A DNA stretch of 64,000 nucleotides from a bacterium. GTDB taxonomy: Bacteria > Babelota > Babeliae > Babelales > UBA12409. The notes under the pieces were generated by a model. That model was given only the letters and a program-made list of their open reading frames with translations. It did not search any database and was not told where the DNA came from. The stretch spans positions 1 through 64,000 of the forward strand of contig JABJKG010000002.1 of assembly GCA_018660415.1 (NCBI GenBank). The letters are read 5' to 3'. Position numbers and translations under genes: made by a program. Shown piece after piece: positions 1-8,995 of the stretch. Positions within the stretch are counted from its first letter, which is position 1. Each line of letters opens with the position of its first letter.

Positions 1-57
1 CTAGGTTTGATATTATAATATATGAAGGTAAGATTTCCTCTGGATTTCTTACCTTCT
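1..57. repeat. 57-bp direct repeat, copy 1, with internal hairpin
   Basis: This 57-bp element recurs without visible mismatch at 225-281. It contains a TATAAT-like box followed at once by a 10-bp perfect inverted repeat (GAAGGTAAGA / TCTTACCTTC) with a 13-nt loop. Here the hairpin is followed by a T-rich run on the plus strand, like a Rho-independent terminator. The element starts at the first base of the window, so it may extend further left. Confidence 0.75.
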
Positions 58-159
58 TTTGTTTCTAATCTATTTTACTACTTTCATTCTTAATACCAAA
101 CATCCTCCAAGCGAGCATTTTTAAACGTATAAAAGAGGCTCAACTTCAATTTTTTTAGA

Positions 160-187
160 TCAATAAAAAACCCTTAGATAAGGGCTA
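160..187 (-). terminator. Intrinsic terminator downstream of the CNNM/CBS gene
   Basis: A short GC-containing inverted repeat (CCCTT / AAGGG) is followed on the minus strand by a run of six T residues. It lies about 115 nt past the stop codon of the minus-strand gene that ends at 300, so it can end the lgt-dnaG-rpoD-CNNM transcript. The stem is short, so strength is uncertain. Confidence 0.5.
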
Positions 188-224
188 AGGTCGTGATTGT
201 ACGATTGGTATTGCAATAATGAGT

Positions 225-281
225 CTAGGTTTGATATTATAATATATGAAGGTAAGATTTCCTCTGGATTTCTTACCTTCT
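225..281. repeat. 57-bp direct repeat, copy 2, with internal hairpin
   Basis: Second copy of the element at 1-57, 224 bp from the first. It again holds a TATAAT box at 238-243 directly followed by the GAAGGTAAGA hairpin. It sits just beyond the stop of the minus-strand gene ending at 300. It may be a terminator for either strand or a tiny hairpin transcript. The DNA between the copies (58-224) has no convincing gene. Confidence 0.75.
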
Positions 282-299
282 CTTATTTAATACCTATTT

Positions 300-1601
300 T
301 TATTTATCAGCTTTATTTTCAGCGAATATTAAAACTTCGAATACACGAGTCTTACTCGCTTTGTGTACTTCAAAGCAATAATCTTTGTAATGGACACGCT
401 CGCCTTTCTTAGGGACGTGTTGAAGTTGTTCTGCAATAAAGCCGCCCATGGTAATAGCGTCATACGTGTCGAATGTGATACCGAGAATGTCATGTAGCTC
501 TTCCGGGTTGATACTTGCATCGACAAGCCAGCGCCCGTCATCAAGGACTGTAGCCTTTTCATTCTTAGGCTCATTTTCATCAGTAATCTCACCAACGATT
601 TCCTCGAGTACGTCTTCAAGAGTAACAAGACCGGCAACACTACCGTGTTCATTGATAGCAATAGCCATCTGTACATACTCAGTTCTGAAGTCTTTAAGTA
701 GTTGGTTTACTTTGATACTTTCTGGAACCAAGAGTACAGGACGTATTATTTTCTTGAGAGGTGTGTCACCTTCTTGGCTTGAGAGTAACATGAAAACATC
801 TTTAAGAAAGATCATGCCGATAACATTATCTTCTTTCTTCTCATACACAGGAAGCCGGCTAAACTGATGTTTGGCAAACACCTGAAGCGCATCACGGACT
901 GTTAGTTGTGCATCGATAGAAACAATATCAATCTCGGGGACCATGATTTCTCGAGCTGGCGTGTTAGCGATTTCAAGGATGTTTTGAAGCATCTCGGTTT
1001 TTTCTGATTCTACTAACTTGTTGTCTTCAACATACTTGATCATATATTTCAGTTCTTTTTCCGAGGTCAAAGCTTCAGAAGTATTCAATTGTGCACGCTT
1101 AGTAAACCGGCTGATCACAAAATCAGATATCCATGTTAATGCACGGACTATAGGAAGTAGAACAATATAGATAATATTAACAATACCGAGTGTAGACTTA
1201 AACACTCGTTCGCCATGTAACTGTGCAAAGTTCTTAGGAATAATCTCACCAATGATCAAGATGGCACTGGTTGCTAGCGCGATACCGGCAGTAAAACCGA
1301 GTCCTTGTGAAAGGTCTAAGTATTTAAATAAATGTTCCATGATTCGGGTTGCTAATGCAGCACAGGTCACACTAGCTAAACTACAGGCTACTAAGATAGT
1401 GATTAAAACCTTATGAGGATGATCCATCAAGGTTTGTAACAGTGACTTATACTTGGTAGCATGTTCGGCTACTTCCTTGAGTTTAAAAGGCCGAACAGCA
1501 GTAATGCTGGTTTCTAAAAATGAAAAAAGTGCGGTGCATAATAACGCGATGCAAAATCCTAGAACTTCTATCGATAATAATTGATATATGGATTGACCCA
1601 T
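300..1601 (-). CDS. CNNM/CBS-domain transporter (CorC/HlyC family)
   Basis: 433 residues. The N-terminal ~190 residues hold several hydrophobic segments typical of the CNNM (DUF21) membrane domain, including the segment with GEIIPKNFA. A pair of CBS domains follows (about 215-340, with REIMVPEIDIVSI and GLVTLEDVLEEIVGEI). The C-terminal ~80 residues match the CorC_HlyC accessory domain. Such proteins are implicated in Mg2+/Co2+ homeostasis; older annotations call them hemolysins. The gene starts 20 bp after rpoD and is probably the last gene of the lgt-dnaG-rpoD transcript. An AAAGGA ribosome site lies upstream of the ATG. Family assignment is firm; substrate is not. Confidence 0.9.
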   Translation of the reverse strand: MGQSIYQLLSIEVLGFCIALLCTALFSFLETSITAVRPFKLKEVAEHATKYKSLLQTLMDHPHKVLITILVACSLASVTCAALATRIMEHLFKYLDLSQGLGFTAGIALATSAILIIGEIIPKNFAQLHGERVFKSTLGIVNIIYIVLLPIVRALTWISDFVISRFTKRAQLNTSEALTSEKELKYMIKYVEDNKLVESEKTEMLQNILEIANTPAREIMVPEIDIVSIDAQLTVRDALQVFAKHQFSRLPVYEKKEDNVIGMIFLKDVFMLLSSQEGDTPLKKIIRPVLLVPESIKVNQLLKDFRTEYVQMAIAINEHGSVAGLVTLEDVLEEIVGEITDENEPKNEKATVLDDGRWLVDASINPEELHDILGITFDTYDAITMGGFIAEQLQHVPKKGERVHYKDYCFEVHKASKTRVFEVLIFAENKADK

Positions 1602-1621
1602 GATTAATTAAATTCCTTTTT

Positions 1622-3997
1622 TTAGTTTAAATCGTCATCTGATAGATTATCAAATTCTTTATCAAAAAACGATTCTAATTTCTTACTTCGAGACGGGTGT
1701 CGTAGCTTACGTAGCGCTTTGACTTCGATTTGTCGAATCCGTTCTCTCGTAACAGAAAAATCTTTACCTACTTCTTCCAGAGTGTGCTCAGAAGCTACAT
1801 CAATACCAAAACGCATTTTGATAACTTTTTCTTCTCGTGGAGAAAGTGTTTTTAATAGGTTACGTACTTGATCTTTAAGGTCATTGCTCGCTACTGAATC
1901 AGCAGGGGAGAACTCATTTTCGTTTTCAATGAAATCCTTGATAGAAGTATCATCACCATCACCAACAGGGGTTTCTAGAGAAATTGGTTCTTTAGAAATT
2001 TTGATAATGTTTTTGATTTTCTTTTCATCAAGGTTGAGCTCTTTAGCCAATTCTTGGTATGTCGGTTCACGACCATGTTCTTGCAAGAATGAATGCTTAA
2101 TTTTATTGATCTTGTTGAGCGTTTCTACCATATGCACAGGAACACGAATAGTTCGTGATTGATCTGCAATAGCACGAGTAATAGCCTGACGAATCCACCA
2201 GGTAGCATAAGTAGAGAACTTAAACCCACGCTCAAACTCAAACTTTTCCACCGCTTTCATCAATCCGATGTTACCTTCTTGAATCAGGTCTAAAAAGTGT
2301 AAACCGCGGTTAACGAACTTTTTGGCAATATTAACAACAAGACGTAAGTTGGCTCGAGCAAGATCATCTTTAGCACGTTTATCACGCTCTTGACCGATAA
2401 GGAACTGGCGATAACACTTAAGGACCTTCGCTTTAGGTAGTCCCAGCTCATTTTCAAGATTCTTATTGATCTTGTTATTCATGCGGATCTTTTTTTCTTT
2501 TTCTTCAAGATCTTTAGTCTGCTCAAGTGTAGGCTTTTTTACTTTTTCAAGAGCTTTAATTTCCTTTTCAAGGCGCTTATTATCCAGAATGTTTTCTTTG
2601 ACTTTTAAGACTATTTTTTCAATTTTACGTCCAAACTTACGGATAAGTTTGTTTGCAAAGCGGATTGACTTAATAGTATCAACGATAGCCAGTTTGTTTT
2701 TGTGAATTTCCTCAAGCATCTCGTCTTTTTTTGCTTGAGTTGTAAGCTTTCCGCGATAGCTCAGATATATCTTGTTTTCATTTTCAAACAAGTTCTTAAT
2801 TTTTTTAAGAGTCTTGAGAAGTGCAATGCTTTCTTCTTCAAACTTAGGTAAGTTTTCTTCATCAAATTCTGAGAATTGAATGATATCCTTGAGCGCAACA
2901 CCATTCTTTTGAATACGTTCAATGAGAGAAATAAGCTCTTTATGCACTAATGGGAACTGCGCTACAGAGTCTACAGCTTCTTCTTTTCCTTGAGCAATTT
3001 TTTCAGCGATAGCCGATTCGGTTTTTTTGTTCAATAGAGGTATTTTACCAATGTCACGTAAATAACACTTTACACCATCAGTGATGGGTGAATTATCGGT
3101 AAATGAGGTCGTTTCATCATCCTCGCTTTCTTCCATTGGAAGTGCCACTTTCTTCTTTGAGTCACCTTCTTCACTATTGCTAGTAAATTGTGAAACATCG
3201 GAGGCGGTTCCTTTGTCGAGTTCATTATGCATAACAAGCTCGATATGATTTTTCTCACAATGCTTGAGAACATCACTCATCTTTTTTTCATCAAGGTTAT
3301 GTTTATCACCAAACTCGATGAGTTCTTCATAGACTAAAAAGCTTTGTTTTTTTCCCTTAGCCAGAATTTGATCAAGCTTTTCAGCTACTTGTTCCGGGGT
3401 TAGCTTTTTAGCTTCTTTAATTTTTTTAGCAATAACTTTCTTCTTAGCTGGTGTTTTTTTAACCGGCGGCTTTGTCTTTTTAGTTGTTACAGCTGCTGTT
3501 GAAACAGTCTTCTTAGCTGGTGTCTTTTGAACAGCTACAGCCTTTTTGACTACCTTCTTTTTGTCCGGAGTCGCTTTCTTAACTACTTTTTTTACAATTA
3601 CTTTTTTAGAGCTTGGTTTACGCGCTGGAGCAGCTTTTTTCACAGGAGCCTTCTTTTTTGATGTTGGACGAGCAGATTTAACCGTAGATTTTTTAATAGT
3701 CTTCTTGGCTACCTTTTTAGCAGGTACAGCCTTTTTAACCGCTTTCTTAGTAGGAGTAGCCTTTTTAACAGTCTTCTTAGCTACCTTTTTAACAGGTGCA
3801 GCCTTTTTGACCACCTTCTTGGTAGGGGCAGCTTTCTTGATGGTCTTTTTAATCACTTTTTTAGGAGCAGCAGACTTTTTAACGACTTTTTTCTTTGTGA
3901 TAGATTTACGCGAAGCTGTAGCTTTAGACGGTTTTTTCTTGTCTTTCTTTTTACCGGTTAATGTTTCTGCTATTCGCTTGAGAATACTTTTCGCCAT
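1622..3997 (-). CDS. rpoD: Primary sigma factor RpoD (sigma-70) with histone-like N-terminus
   Basis: 791 residues from the chosen start. Residues ~16-198 are a Lys/Ala/Pro repeat tract resembling histone H1. Region 1.1 follows (from [10 protein letters not shown]), then region 1.2 ([12 protein letters not shown]), a charged non-conserved region, region 2 from ~547 ([31 protein letters not shown]), region 3, and region 4 with the helix-turn-helix ([18 protein letters not shown]). It directs RNA polymerase to housekeeping promoters. I chose the ATG at 3997, 12 codons inside the longest frame, because AGGGG lies 9 nt upstream and the overlap with dnaG disappears. Gene order dnaG-rpoD matches the classical macromolecular synthesis operon. 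Similar Lys/Ala tracts are known in actinobacterial primary sigma factors. Confidence 0.97.
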   Translation of the reverse strand: MAKSILKRIAETLTGKKKDKKKPSKATASRKSITKKKVVKKSAAPKKVIKKTIKKAAPTKKVVKKAAPVKKVAKKTVKKATPTKKAVKKAVPAKKVAKKTIKKSTVKSARPTSKKKAPVKKAAPARKPSSKKVIVKKVVKKATPDKKKVVKKAVAVQKTPAKKTVSTAAVTTKKTKPPVKKTPAKKKVIAKKIKEAKKLTPEQVAEKLDQILAKGKKQSFLVYEELIEFGDKHNLDEKKMSDVLKHCEKNHIELVMHNELDKGTASDVSQFTSNSEEGDSKKKVALPMEESEDDETTSFTDNSPITDGVKCYLRDIGKIPLLNKKTESAIAEKIAQGKEEAVDSVAQFPLVHKELISLIERIQKNGVALKDIIQFSEFDEENLPKFEEESIALLKTLKKIKNLFENENKIYLSYRGKLTTQAKKDEMLEEIHKNKLAIVDTIKSIRFANKLIRKFGRKIEKIVLKVKENILDNKRLEKEIKALEKVKKPTLEQTKDLEEKEKKIRMNNKINKNLENELGLPKAKVLKCYRQFLIGQERDKRAKDDLARANLRLVVNIAKKFVNRGLHFLDLIQEGNIGLMKAVEKFEFERGFKFSTYATWWIRQAITRAIADQSRTIRVPVHMVETLNKINKIKHSFLQEHGREPTYQELAKELNLDEKKIKNIIKISKEPISLETPVGDGDDTSIKDFIENENEFSPADSVASNDLKDQVRNLLKTLSPREEKVIKMRFGIDVASEHTLEEVGKDFSVTRERIRQIEVKALRKLRHPSRSKKLESFFDKEFDNLSDDDLN
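3404..3952 (-). repeat. Degenerate Lys/Ala/Pro-coding repeat tract inside rpoD
   Basis: About 550 bp of rpoD consist of imperfect short repeats encoding units such as [12 protein letters not shown] and [13 protein letters not shown]. On the plus strand the tract opens a spurious Phe/Leu/Thr/Ala-rich frame (3546-4088). The repetitive DNA suggests growth by slippage or unequal recombination, so its length may vary between strains. Confidence 0.8.
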
Positions 3998-4025
3998 TGA
4001 ATTTTTCCCCTTTTCTATTAATTTT

Positions 4026-5789
4026 TTATTCACTCTTATCAGTGGTTATAAACTTTTCTTTCAAATCCTGCATATTCCGCAGCAATAGTGTCACTTGTTG
4101 AGAATCGTTGTTCTCTTGAGCGACTTTAATTTTTTGTTTAGTATTGGCAACAATATTTTTCCAATGTTTTTTACTGAACTTATTTAATATAAGCTCAAAG
4201 TCCTCTTTCAACACTTGTTGATTGAAGCTTAAAACTCTTTTTGTTACTTCTTGTTGCGAATCTTTATCTAATGTTGACCAAAACTCTCTGAACGTTAATT
4301 CAGGGTTATTTTTTTTCTTCTCGATAAGCAGCTGCAATAATTGTTTGATTGGGGAGTTTAATAACTCTATAGCAAATGTATACTTAGCTATATCTATTTT
4401 TTCAAACAAAACTATTAGCGAGCTAAAAAACTTATCTTCTATGGTCCACTTGTTTGGAGCAGGTTCATTTTCATTTGCGTTATCCGCTGGATCTACGGGC
4501 CGTTGTTTTTGGTGCGCTTTTCGCAACTCTTTTGCAAGAGTATCAAATGGTACGTTGAGTGTAACTGCCGTTTCTTGTAGAACCATATCCCTTTTTAGTT
4601 GGTCCGGGATTTGCCGAATAATGTCAATGATTTTATGCACGGTTTCTAGCTTTTGTTTTAACGTTTTCTGCGAAAAATCACTGCTAGAATGCTGAATGAA
4701 AAAATCAACAATTCCATGCGCCTGTTCAATCAATGGTTTTAATGAACCTCCTTGCATCAAAAATGATGCCGGATCTTCCTGGCTAGAAAGTCCAATTACC
4801 TTAAGCTCCATGTTAACATTCCAGCACGATTCAGTCAATCTTAAAATGGCTTTTTGTCCAGCAGAGTCCCCGTCATAGAGGACATATAAGACATCTGCAT
4901 ACCTGGATAGGATCGTAAGGTGTTCAGGGGTACATGCTGTACCCAATGTTGCTACCGTGTTTTGATAGCCATATTGGCGCAGGGCGATGCAATCCGTATA
5001 ACCTTCGACTAATATGATGTAATTGCTGCTTTGGATCGCTCTTTTGGCGATGTTCAGCCCAAAAAGAATGGATCCTTTGGTAAAGAAGGGGTTTTCTTTA
5101 GAGTTATAGTACTTTGGCCGATCGTCGTGAGGAAGGAATACCCGGCCTCCAAATGCGCAAAACTGTCCAATATTGTCAGTAATAGGGAAGATGATCCGCT
5201 CCTCAAAAGGAGAATAAAGAGTTTTTTTACCTTCTTGAAGGATATTGGCGTTCATGAGATCAAGAGCAATAAAGCCTTCTTTTTGTATAAACGAGGTTAG
5301 AGACTTGATAGAGCGTTGGCCTCCGGGAAAATAGCCTATAGAGTAGGTTTTAATCGTGTCAGAGGTAAACCCGCGATCTGTGAGGTAATCCATCGCTTTA
5401 CTTGATTTGAGAAGGGTCTTATGACACCATTCTGTAACCAACTCACAAAGCTGAAAATACTTCTTTTTCTTATCAAGGGTTTCAGTTGTTGGCGTCTCTT
5501 TAAGGAGCTCCTCTGGTGGTTGCAGGTTATATCGCTCTGTTAAGAGCTTGGCGGCTTCAATCTGGGTACAGTTTTCAAGCTTAGCGATAAAGCCAATTAC
5601 ATCACCACTCTCATGACAGCCAAAGCAGTAAAAGATGTCACGATGGGGGGATACAGTAAACGAACCGGTTTTTTCGGAGTGGAAAGGGCATGAGCCTTTC
5701 ATGTAGGTGCCGGCAGGCTTAAGTGTAATATGCTCGCTAATAACATCGGCTATGGGGAGGTTAGATTTTATAAAGTTAAATAGGTTCAT
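4026..5789 (-). CDS. dnaG: DNA primase DnaG
   Basis: 587 residues, normal for bacterial primase. The N-terminal zinc finger is intact (CPFH near residue 35 and CFGC near 56). The catalytic core follows, with the TOPRIM signature [12 protein letters not shown] and the metal-binding segment [13 protein letters not shown] less conserved C-terminal region of ~170 residues should bind the replicative helicase. The enzyme makes RNA primers at the fork. The start overlaps the end of lgt by 14 bp and no good ribosome site is seen, suggesting translational coupling. rpoD begins 28 bp downstream. Assignment is secure. Confidence 0.97.
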   Translation of the reverse strand: MNLFNFIKSNLPIADVISEHITLKPAGTYMKGSCPFHSEKTGSFTVSPHRDIFYCFGCHESGDVIGFIAKLENCTQIEAAKLLTERYNLQPPEELLKETPTTETLDKKKKYFQLCELVTEWCHKTLLKSSKAMDYLTDRGFTSDTIKTYSIGYFPGGQRSIKSLTSFIQKEGFIALDLMNANILQEGKKTLYSPFEERIIFPITDNIGQFCAFGGRVFLPHDDRPKYYNSKENPFFTKGSILFGLNIAKRAIQSSNYIILVEGYTDCIALRQYGYQNTVATLGTACTPEHLTILSRYADVLYVLYDGDSAGQKAILRLTESCWNVNMELKVIGLSSQEDPASFLMQGGSLKPLIEQAHGIVDFFIQHSSSDFSQKTLKQKLETVHKIIDIIRQIPDQLKRDMVLQETAVTLNVPFDTLAKELRKAHQKQRPVDPADNANENEPAPNKWTIEDKFFSSLIVLFEKIDIAKYTFAIELLNSPIKQLLQLLIEKKKNNPELTFREFWSTLDKDSQQEVTKRVLSFNQQVLKEDFELILNKFSKKHWKNIVANTKQKIKVAQENNDSQQVTLLLRNMQDLKEKFITTDKSE

Positions 5790-6564
5790 AGCTATAATGC
5801 TTCGCTTTTGAAAAGAAAGTAGAATATATCAAAATTATTACTCCGGTGCCCACGATGCTCAAACCAATCGCTTGAGGGACCGTAATAAAGGAGTTTAGCC
5901 GCTCTAAATCATCCCGTACAAACTCCATCAGCGAACGCTCTGCACCAATAAATACTAAGCAAAGTCCAAATAATTGGCCCGGCTTGCGTAAGATTGGCTG
6001 GAAAACAAACCTGATAATAAAAAATAACGATATCAAGGTTAAGGCACTATAAATCTGTGCTGGATGAAGCGGGATGCCTAAAGGCGCTAAACAGTCAGGG
6101 TTGAGATACGTAATCGCCCATGGCAATGAGCTTGGTTTTCCATAGCAGCATCCTGCAAAAAAACAGCCGAACCGCGAGATGCCGATCAATAATGGAGTAT
6201 AAACACCAGCCAGATCTAATACGGGCCATACGGGTACGTTAATCGCTTTCAAATAAAGAGGCACAAAAATCGCTATGGCGACGACTGCCCCAAGTAATGA
6301 TAAGCCACCATCCCATAAGGCAATAATATCCCAAAGGCCTTGAATGTCGCTAGTGTGGGTTAAAAGGTATAAAATTCTGCCACCAGCAATCCCAACCAGT
6401 GTTCCCCACGTGATAACCCCAATAAAACTATCGGCTGATATAAACCGTCTACGCAGCCAATTTCTCATACCAAAGAATGTAAATGCTAGTATGCCTACAA
6501 AGATACAGAGGCCATAATTATTTAAATAAAATGGACCATAGATATGACAAATATTTGGAATCAC
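5776..6564 (-). CDS. lgt: Prolipoprotein diacylglyceryl transferase Lgt
   Basis: 262 residues with about seven membrane segments. The family signature is visible around GISRFGCFFAGCCYGKPS, and the essential His region is HPAQIYSAL. Lgt moves diacylglycerol from phosphatidylglycerol to the lipobox Cys of prelipoproteins in the inner membrane. The start is GTG with a strong GAGGTGAGG ribosome site just upstream. It leads the operon lgt-dnaG-rpoD-CNNM. Its partner lspA lies at 29245, and a lipobox substrate candidate is encoded at 31987. Confidence 0.96.
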   Translation of the reverse strand: MIPNICHIYGPFYLNNYGLCIFVGILAFTFFGMRNWLRRRFISADSFIGVITWGTLVGIAGGRILYLLTHTSDIQGLWDIIALWDGGLSLLGAVVAIAIFVPLYLKAINVPVWPVLDLAGVYTPLLIGISRFGCFFAGCCYGKPSSLPWAITYLNPDCLAPLGIPLHPAQIYSALTLISLFFIIRFVFQPILRKPGQLFGLCLVFIGAERSLMEFVRDDLERLNSFITVPQAIGLSIVGTGVIILIYSTFFSKAKHYSYEPI

Positions 6565-6652
6565 AACCTCACCTCAACGATTAAGTTTTGTAAATAATCA
6601 ATTTACAATAAGCTTTTTATGAATATAGCGCTAAAAACAAAAAATTGCATAA

Positions 6653-7036
6653 TTATTTTTCAATAGTGACAGTAATAAACCTAAAGTGTCCTCGAGAGAG
6701 AAGAGTTGGAGATGATGAGGAAAATATTAATAGTGTCTCTCCAGGTTTTTCTGCACGAAAACTGTAACTATGAATGATAGATTGTTGATCAGCGTTATAG
6801 AGTCTTTCCTTTACCAAGGGAAGAGTGGGCTCAACAGGTGACATACGACTTAATATATGCTCTTCCTCAGATGGACATTGATTAAATCTTTTGAGTGTTA
6901 ATAGTTGATCCACTGCCAGGCTTATTTTAGTAGGTGCTTTACTTATAAGGAAAACACGCTCACTTGAGGTTATAGCGCTGAGGTTGCCAGCTAGGAGTCC
7001 TATTAGTAGGTAAAAAATTGTAATACTTCTATTCAT
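6653..7036 (-). CDS. Small exported protein, paralogue of the next gene upstream
   Basis: 127 residues with an N-terminal hydrophobic signal-like segment (~5-22, ending near LSA). No family is recognised with confidence. Its C-terminal third (FRAEKPGETLLIF ... FITVTIEK) parallels the neighbour at 7040-7444 (FNAIKPGKTTITV ... INVIIEK). This looks like the final strands of a small beta-sandwich. Chagasin-type protease inhibitors (I42) end in a similar KPG-T-T strand, but their other signature loops are not obvious, so that is only a hint. The start lies 3 bp after the neighbour's stop, suggesting coupled translation. Confidence 0.7.
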   Translation of the reverse strand: MNRSITIFYLLIGLLAGNLSAITSSERVFLISKAPTKISLAVDQLLTLKRFNQCPSEEEHILSRMSPVEPTLPLVKERLYNADQQSIIHSYSFRAEKPGETLLIFSSSSPTLLSRGHFRFITVTIEK

Positions 7037-7039
7037 GAT

Positions 7040-7444
7040 TTATTTTTCGATAATAACGTTGATTTGTTTGATTTCATATTGCTCTAAAAGGCCGTTATTG
7101 ATTTTAATGGCTACTGTTATGGTGGTTTTACCAGGCTTAATAGCATTGAAACGATATTCAGTCCGGTATAAGTCAGGTTGGGCTGCAGGACCGACAAGAA
7201 TAAGGTTTTTATTCGATGTTTTTTGTAAAAGCCCTTGGTTGCCAGAACCAAACTGCATTATTAAGCTACGTCCTACATGCATAGCAACAGGTTTAACTTG
7301 TTGGTGAGCATCAATAGTTTTATTTAATTGTTCTTGTGCCTTCCATAAAGCAACGTCATCATAGAGTGCTGCTCTATCGATGAACTGATTTCTAGCAAAA
7401 AGAGTAATAGAACACAATAAAAGTAAAATTAATAGAATATTCAT
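7040..7444 (-). CDS. Small exported protein with KPG-type beta-strand C-terminus
   Basis: 134 residues: a signal peptide (~1-17), a charged middle segment, then a probable beta-rich domain ending KPGKTTITVAIK ... QINVIIEK. It is a paralogue of 6653-7036 and is probably co-transcribed with it. A strong GAGGGGG ribosome site precedes the ATG. The fold hint is the chagasin-like C-terminal strand, but the NPTTGY-type loop is missing. Function unknown; an exported or periplasmic inhibitor-like or adhesin-like domain is possible. Confidence 0.7.
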   Translation of the reverse strand: MNILLILLLLCSITLFARNQFIDRAALYDDVALWKAQEQLNKTIDAHQQVKPVAMHVGRSLIMQFGSGNQGLLQKTSNKNLILVGPAAQPDLYRTEYRFNAIKPGKTTITVAIKINNGLLEQYEIKQINVIIEK

Positions 7445-7508
7445 AAGTTTTCCCCCTCAGGTTATGAGGTTATAAGTATACTATAGATATAAAACCTATG
7501 CAAAAGTG

Positions 7509-7889
7509 CTAAGGTAGTGCATTGGTGCCGCAAATGTTTAGGTGTTTTCTCAGCATTGAGAGTTCGTCATTGGTATAGCAGGTTTCAAAGGTAGGATTAC
7601 TCGGTTCGCTTGCTGCGGGGTTGCATAAGAGCTTGTTAATAATAGTATCTTTGGTTGTTGTTTTTCTAGGGTGACGTTTGTTTGGAGGTTGTAACAGTCT
7701 ATCGGAGTGTTCTTGTAGTGGTTGGAGTAGGGTGGTGGGGTACAGTCTAACGAATGGGAGAATAATAAGAACATAGTTGATATCGCCTTTTTCAACTCCT
7801 TCTTTGTATATGGGTAATGCAAAGTGGGTTGCCGATGAATGGGCATTAATCGTTGATATCGCTAAGATGGAATAAAGTAGGCGATTCAA
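7509..7889 (-). CDS. Small exported protein, paralogue of 7905-8360
   Basis: 126 residues beginning with a TTG codon, with AAAGGA 5-6 nt upstream. There is a signal-like N-terminus (~1-17). The body resembles the upstream neighbour: acidic helix then ILPF; DRLLQ versus DALLE; then INKLLCNP versus INKMLRDP; and a C-terminal LRKHL versus LEQHL. No known domain is recognised. The rare start and Pro/Thr-rich middle suggest a diverging duplicate, but the frame is intact. The paralogue pattern is the main evidence that it is a real gene. Confidence 0.6.
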   Translation of the reverse strand: MNRLLYSILAISTINAHSSATHFALPIYKEGVEKGDINYVLIILPFVRLYPTTLLQPLQEHSDRLLQPPNKRHPRKTTTKDTIINKLLCNPAASEPSNPTFETCYTNDELSMLRKHLNICGTNALP

Positions 7890-7904
7890 GATGGTCCTTT
7901 GGTG

Positions 7905-8360
7905 CTAATGAGCGGCAGAAAGTGCTGATAGATGCTGTTCGAGTGCCTTTTGTTCATCCTCTTCTAGGTTGGCTGTAAAAAGGTGAAGAGAGTGATTGAT
8001 CATAAATGGGTCACGGAGCATTTTGTTGATAAGTCTATCTTCGACATCGGGTTGTCGGCTTTCCCAATAGTCGTTTACAATGTTTTGTCTTAACTCTAGC
8101 GGATATTCAAAAAGTTTAACACGCTCCTCAAAAGTGAATCGTCGTAGTGGTTTTTCTAGTAGAGCGTCGGACTGGTCAATAAACGTAGTACGAACACTTT
8201 CCAGTTGCGATGCAAATTGGGGGAGTATGCGTATAACACCGGAAACATCATTGTGTTCAATTCTGTTTTCAAGGGCTTCAGCTTGAAATGGGACTATGGG
8301 AGTTTGTTTGGGGGTGGACAAGGTTGTTACAAAGAACAGAAGATAGAATAGTTTTTTCAC
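7905..8360 (-). CDS. Small exported alpha-helical protein
   Basis: 151 residues with a signal-like N-terminus (~1-16) and a largely helical, charged body. The start is GTG, with AGGAT about 8 nt upstream. It shares the order of conserved short blocks with 7509-7889 and is the better preserved copy. No enzymatic motif is seen. It lies in a minus-strand run of small exported proteins (6653-8920), probably one transcript. Function unknown. Confidence 0.65.
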   Translation of the reverse strand: MKKLFYLLFFVTTLSTPKQTPIVPFQAEALENRIEHNDVSGVIRILPQFASQLESVRTTFIDQSDALLEKPLRRFTFEERVKLFEYPLELRQNIVNDYWESRQPDVEDRLINKMLRDPFMINHSLHLFTANLEEDEQKALEQHLSALSAAH

Positions 8361-8380
8361 AAAGGGATCCTGATGTTTGT

Positions 8381-8920
8381 TTACGATGATGTAATAGTGC
8401 TAAAAAATTTTGTTTTAATGAAAGGGAGGAGTATTTTTTTGGTAAAGAAGTAACCACCAATAGCGGTCCCGCTCAATAAGAGAGCTATACCATAAGGGCG
8501 ATAATCAACCTCGGGATATTCAATGGTAGAGATATACGGGATATGAGTTAGATCATTTTCAAGTTGTATGCTTTGGACTTTATGATTGAATTTCAATATA
8601 AGAGTGTAGGGATCGTCACCATGCAGTGATAATCTTTCTACCTCAAACTTTTCACACAATAAAGAAAGCTCAGGGAGGTACATAGAGAGCATCTTTGCAA
8701 GATGTAACTGCGGAACTCGGATATTGCTGGATGATAGTTGATAATAGAATGCGAATGCAAGATCATCATGAAAGGTTGTCGGATCAGTATCACCATCGAA
8801 CTTATTGGTATCAATCGTGATCGAACATTGAGATACTAATTCATCTTTTTGGTTATGCTCTAACGGTTTAACTATTGATGTAAATAAGCTTAATATTCCA
8901 AGTATTAACAACTTGTTCAT
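8381..8920 (-). CDS. Exported protein with C-terminal membrane anchor
   Basis: 179 residues with a signal peptide (~1-19), a soluble domain of ~120 residues, then one hydrophobic segment (~146-170, GIALLLSGTAIGGYFF) and a short Lys-containing tail. The topology suggests a periplasmic domain anchored at its C-terminus. AGGAG precedes the ATG. It is the first gene of the small exported-protein run that continues to 6653. No family recognised. Confidence 0.65.
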   Translation of the reverse strand: MNKLLILGILSLFTSIVKPLEHNQKDELVSQCSITIDTNKFDGDTDPTTFHDDLAFAFYYQLSSSNIRVPQLHLAKMLSMYLPELSLLCEKFEVERLSLHGDDPYTLILKFNHKVQSIQLENDLTHIPYISTIEYPEVDYRPYGIALLLSGTAIGGYFFTKKILLPFIKTKFFSTITSS

Positions 8921-8995
8921 TCGTTCTCCTATTTTGACTTTCTATGTTCGTGTTTAGTTTAAAGTGTTTGATTAGTCAGTCAAGATCGGAACAGC

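Noticed and set aside
3546-4088. Long plus-strand frame rich in Phe, Leu, Thr and Ala
   Set aside because: It is the antisense of the Lys/Ala repeat tract of rpoD and its composition follows from the repeat; no ribosome site or family signal.
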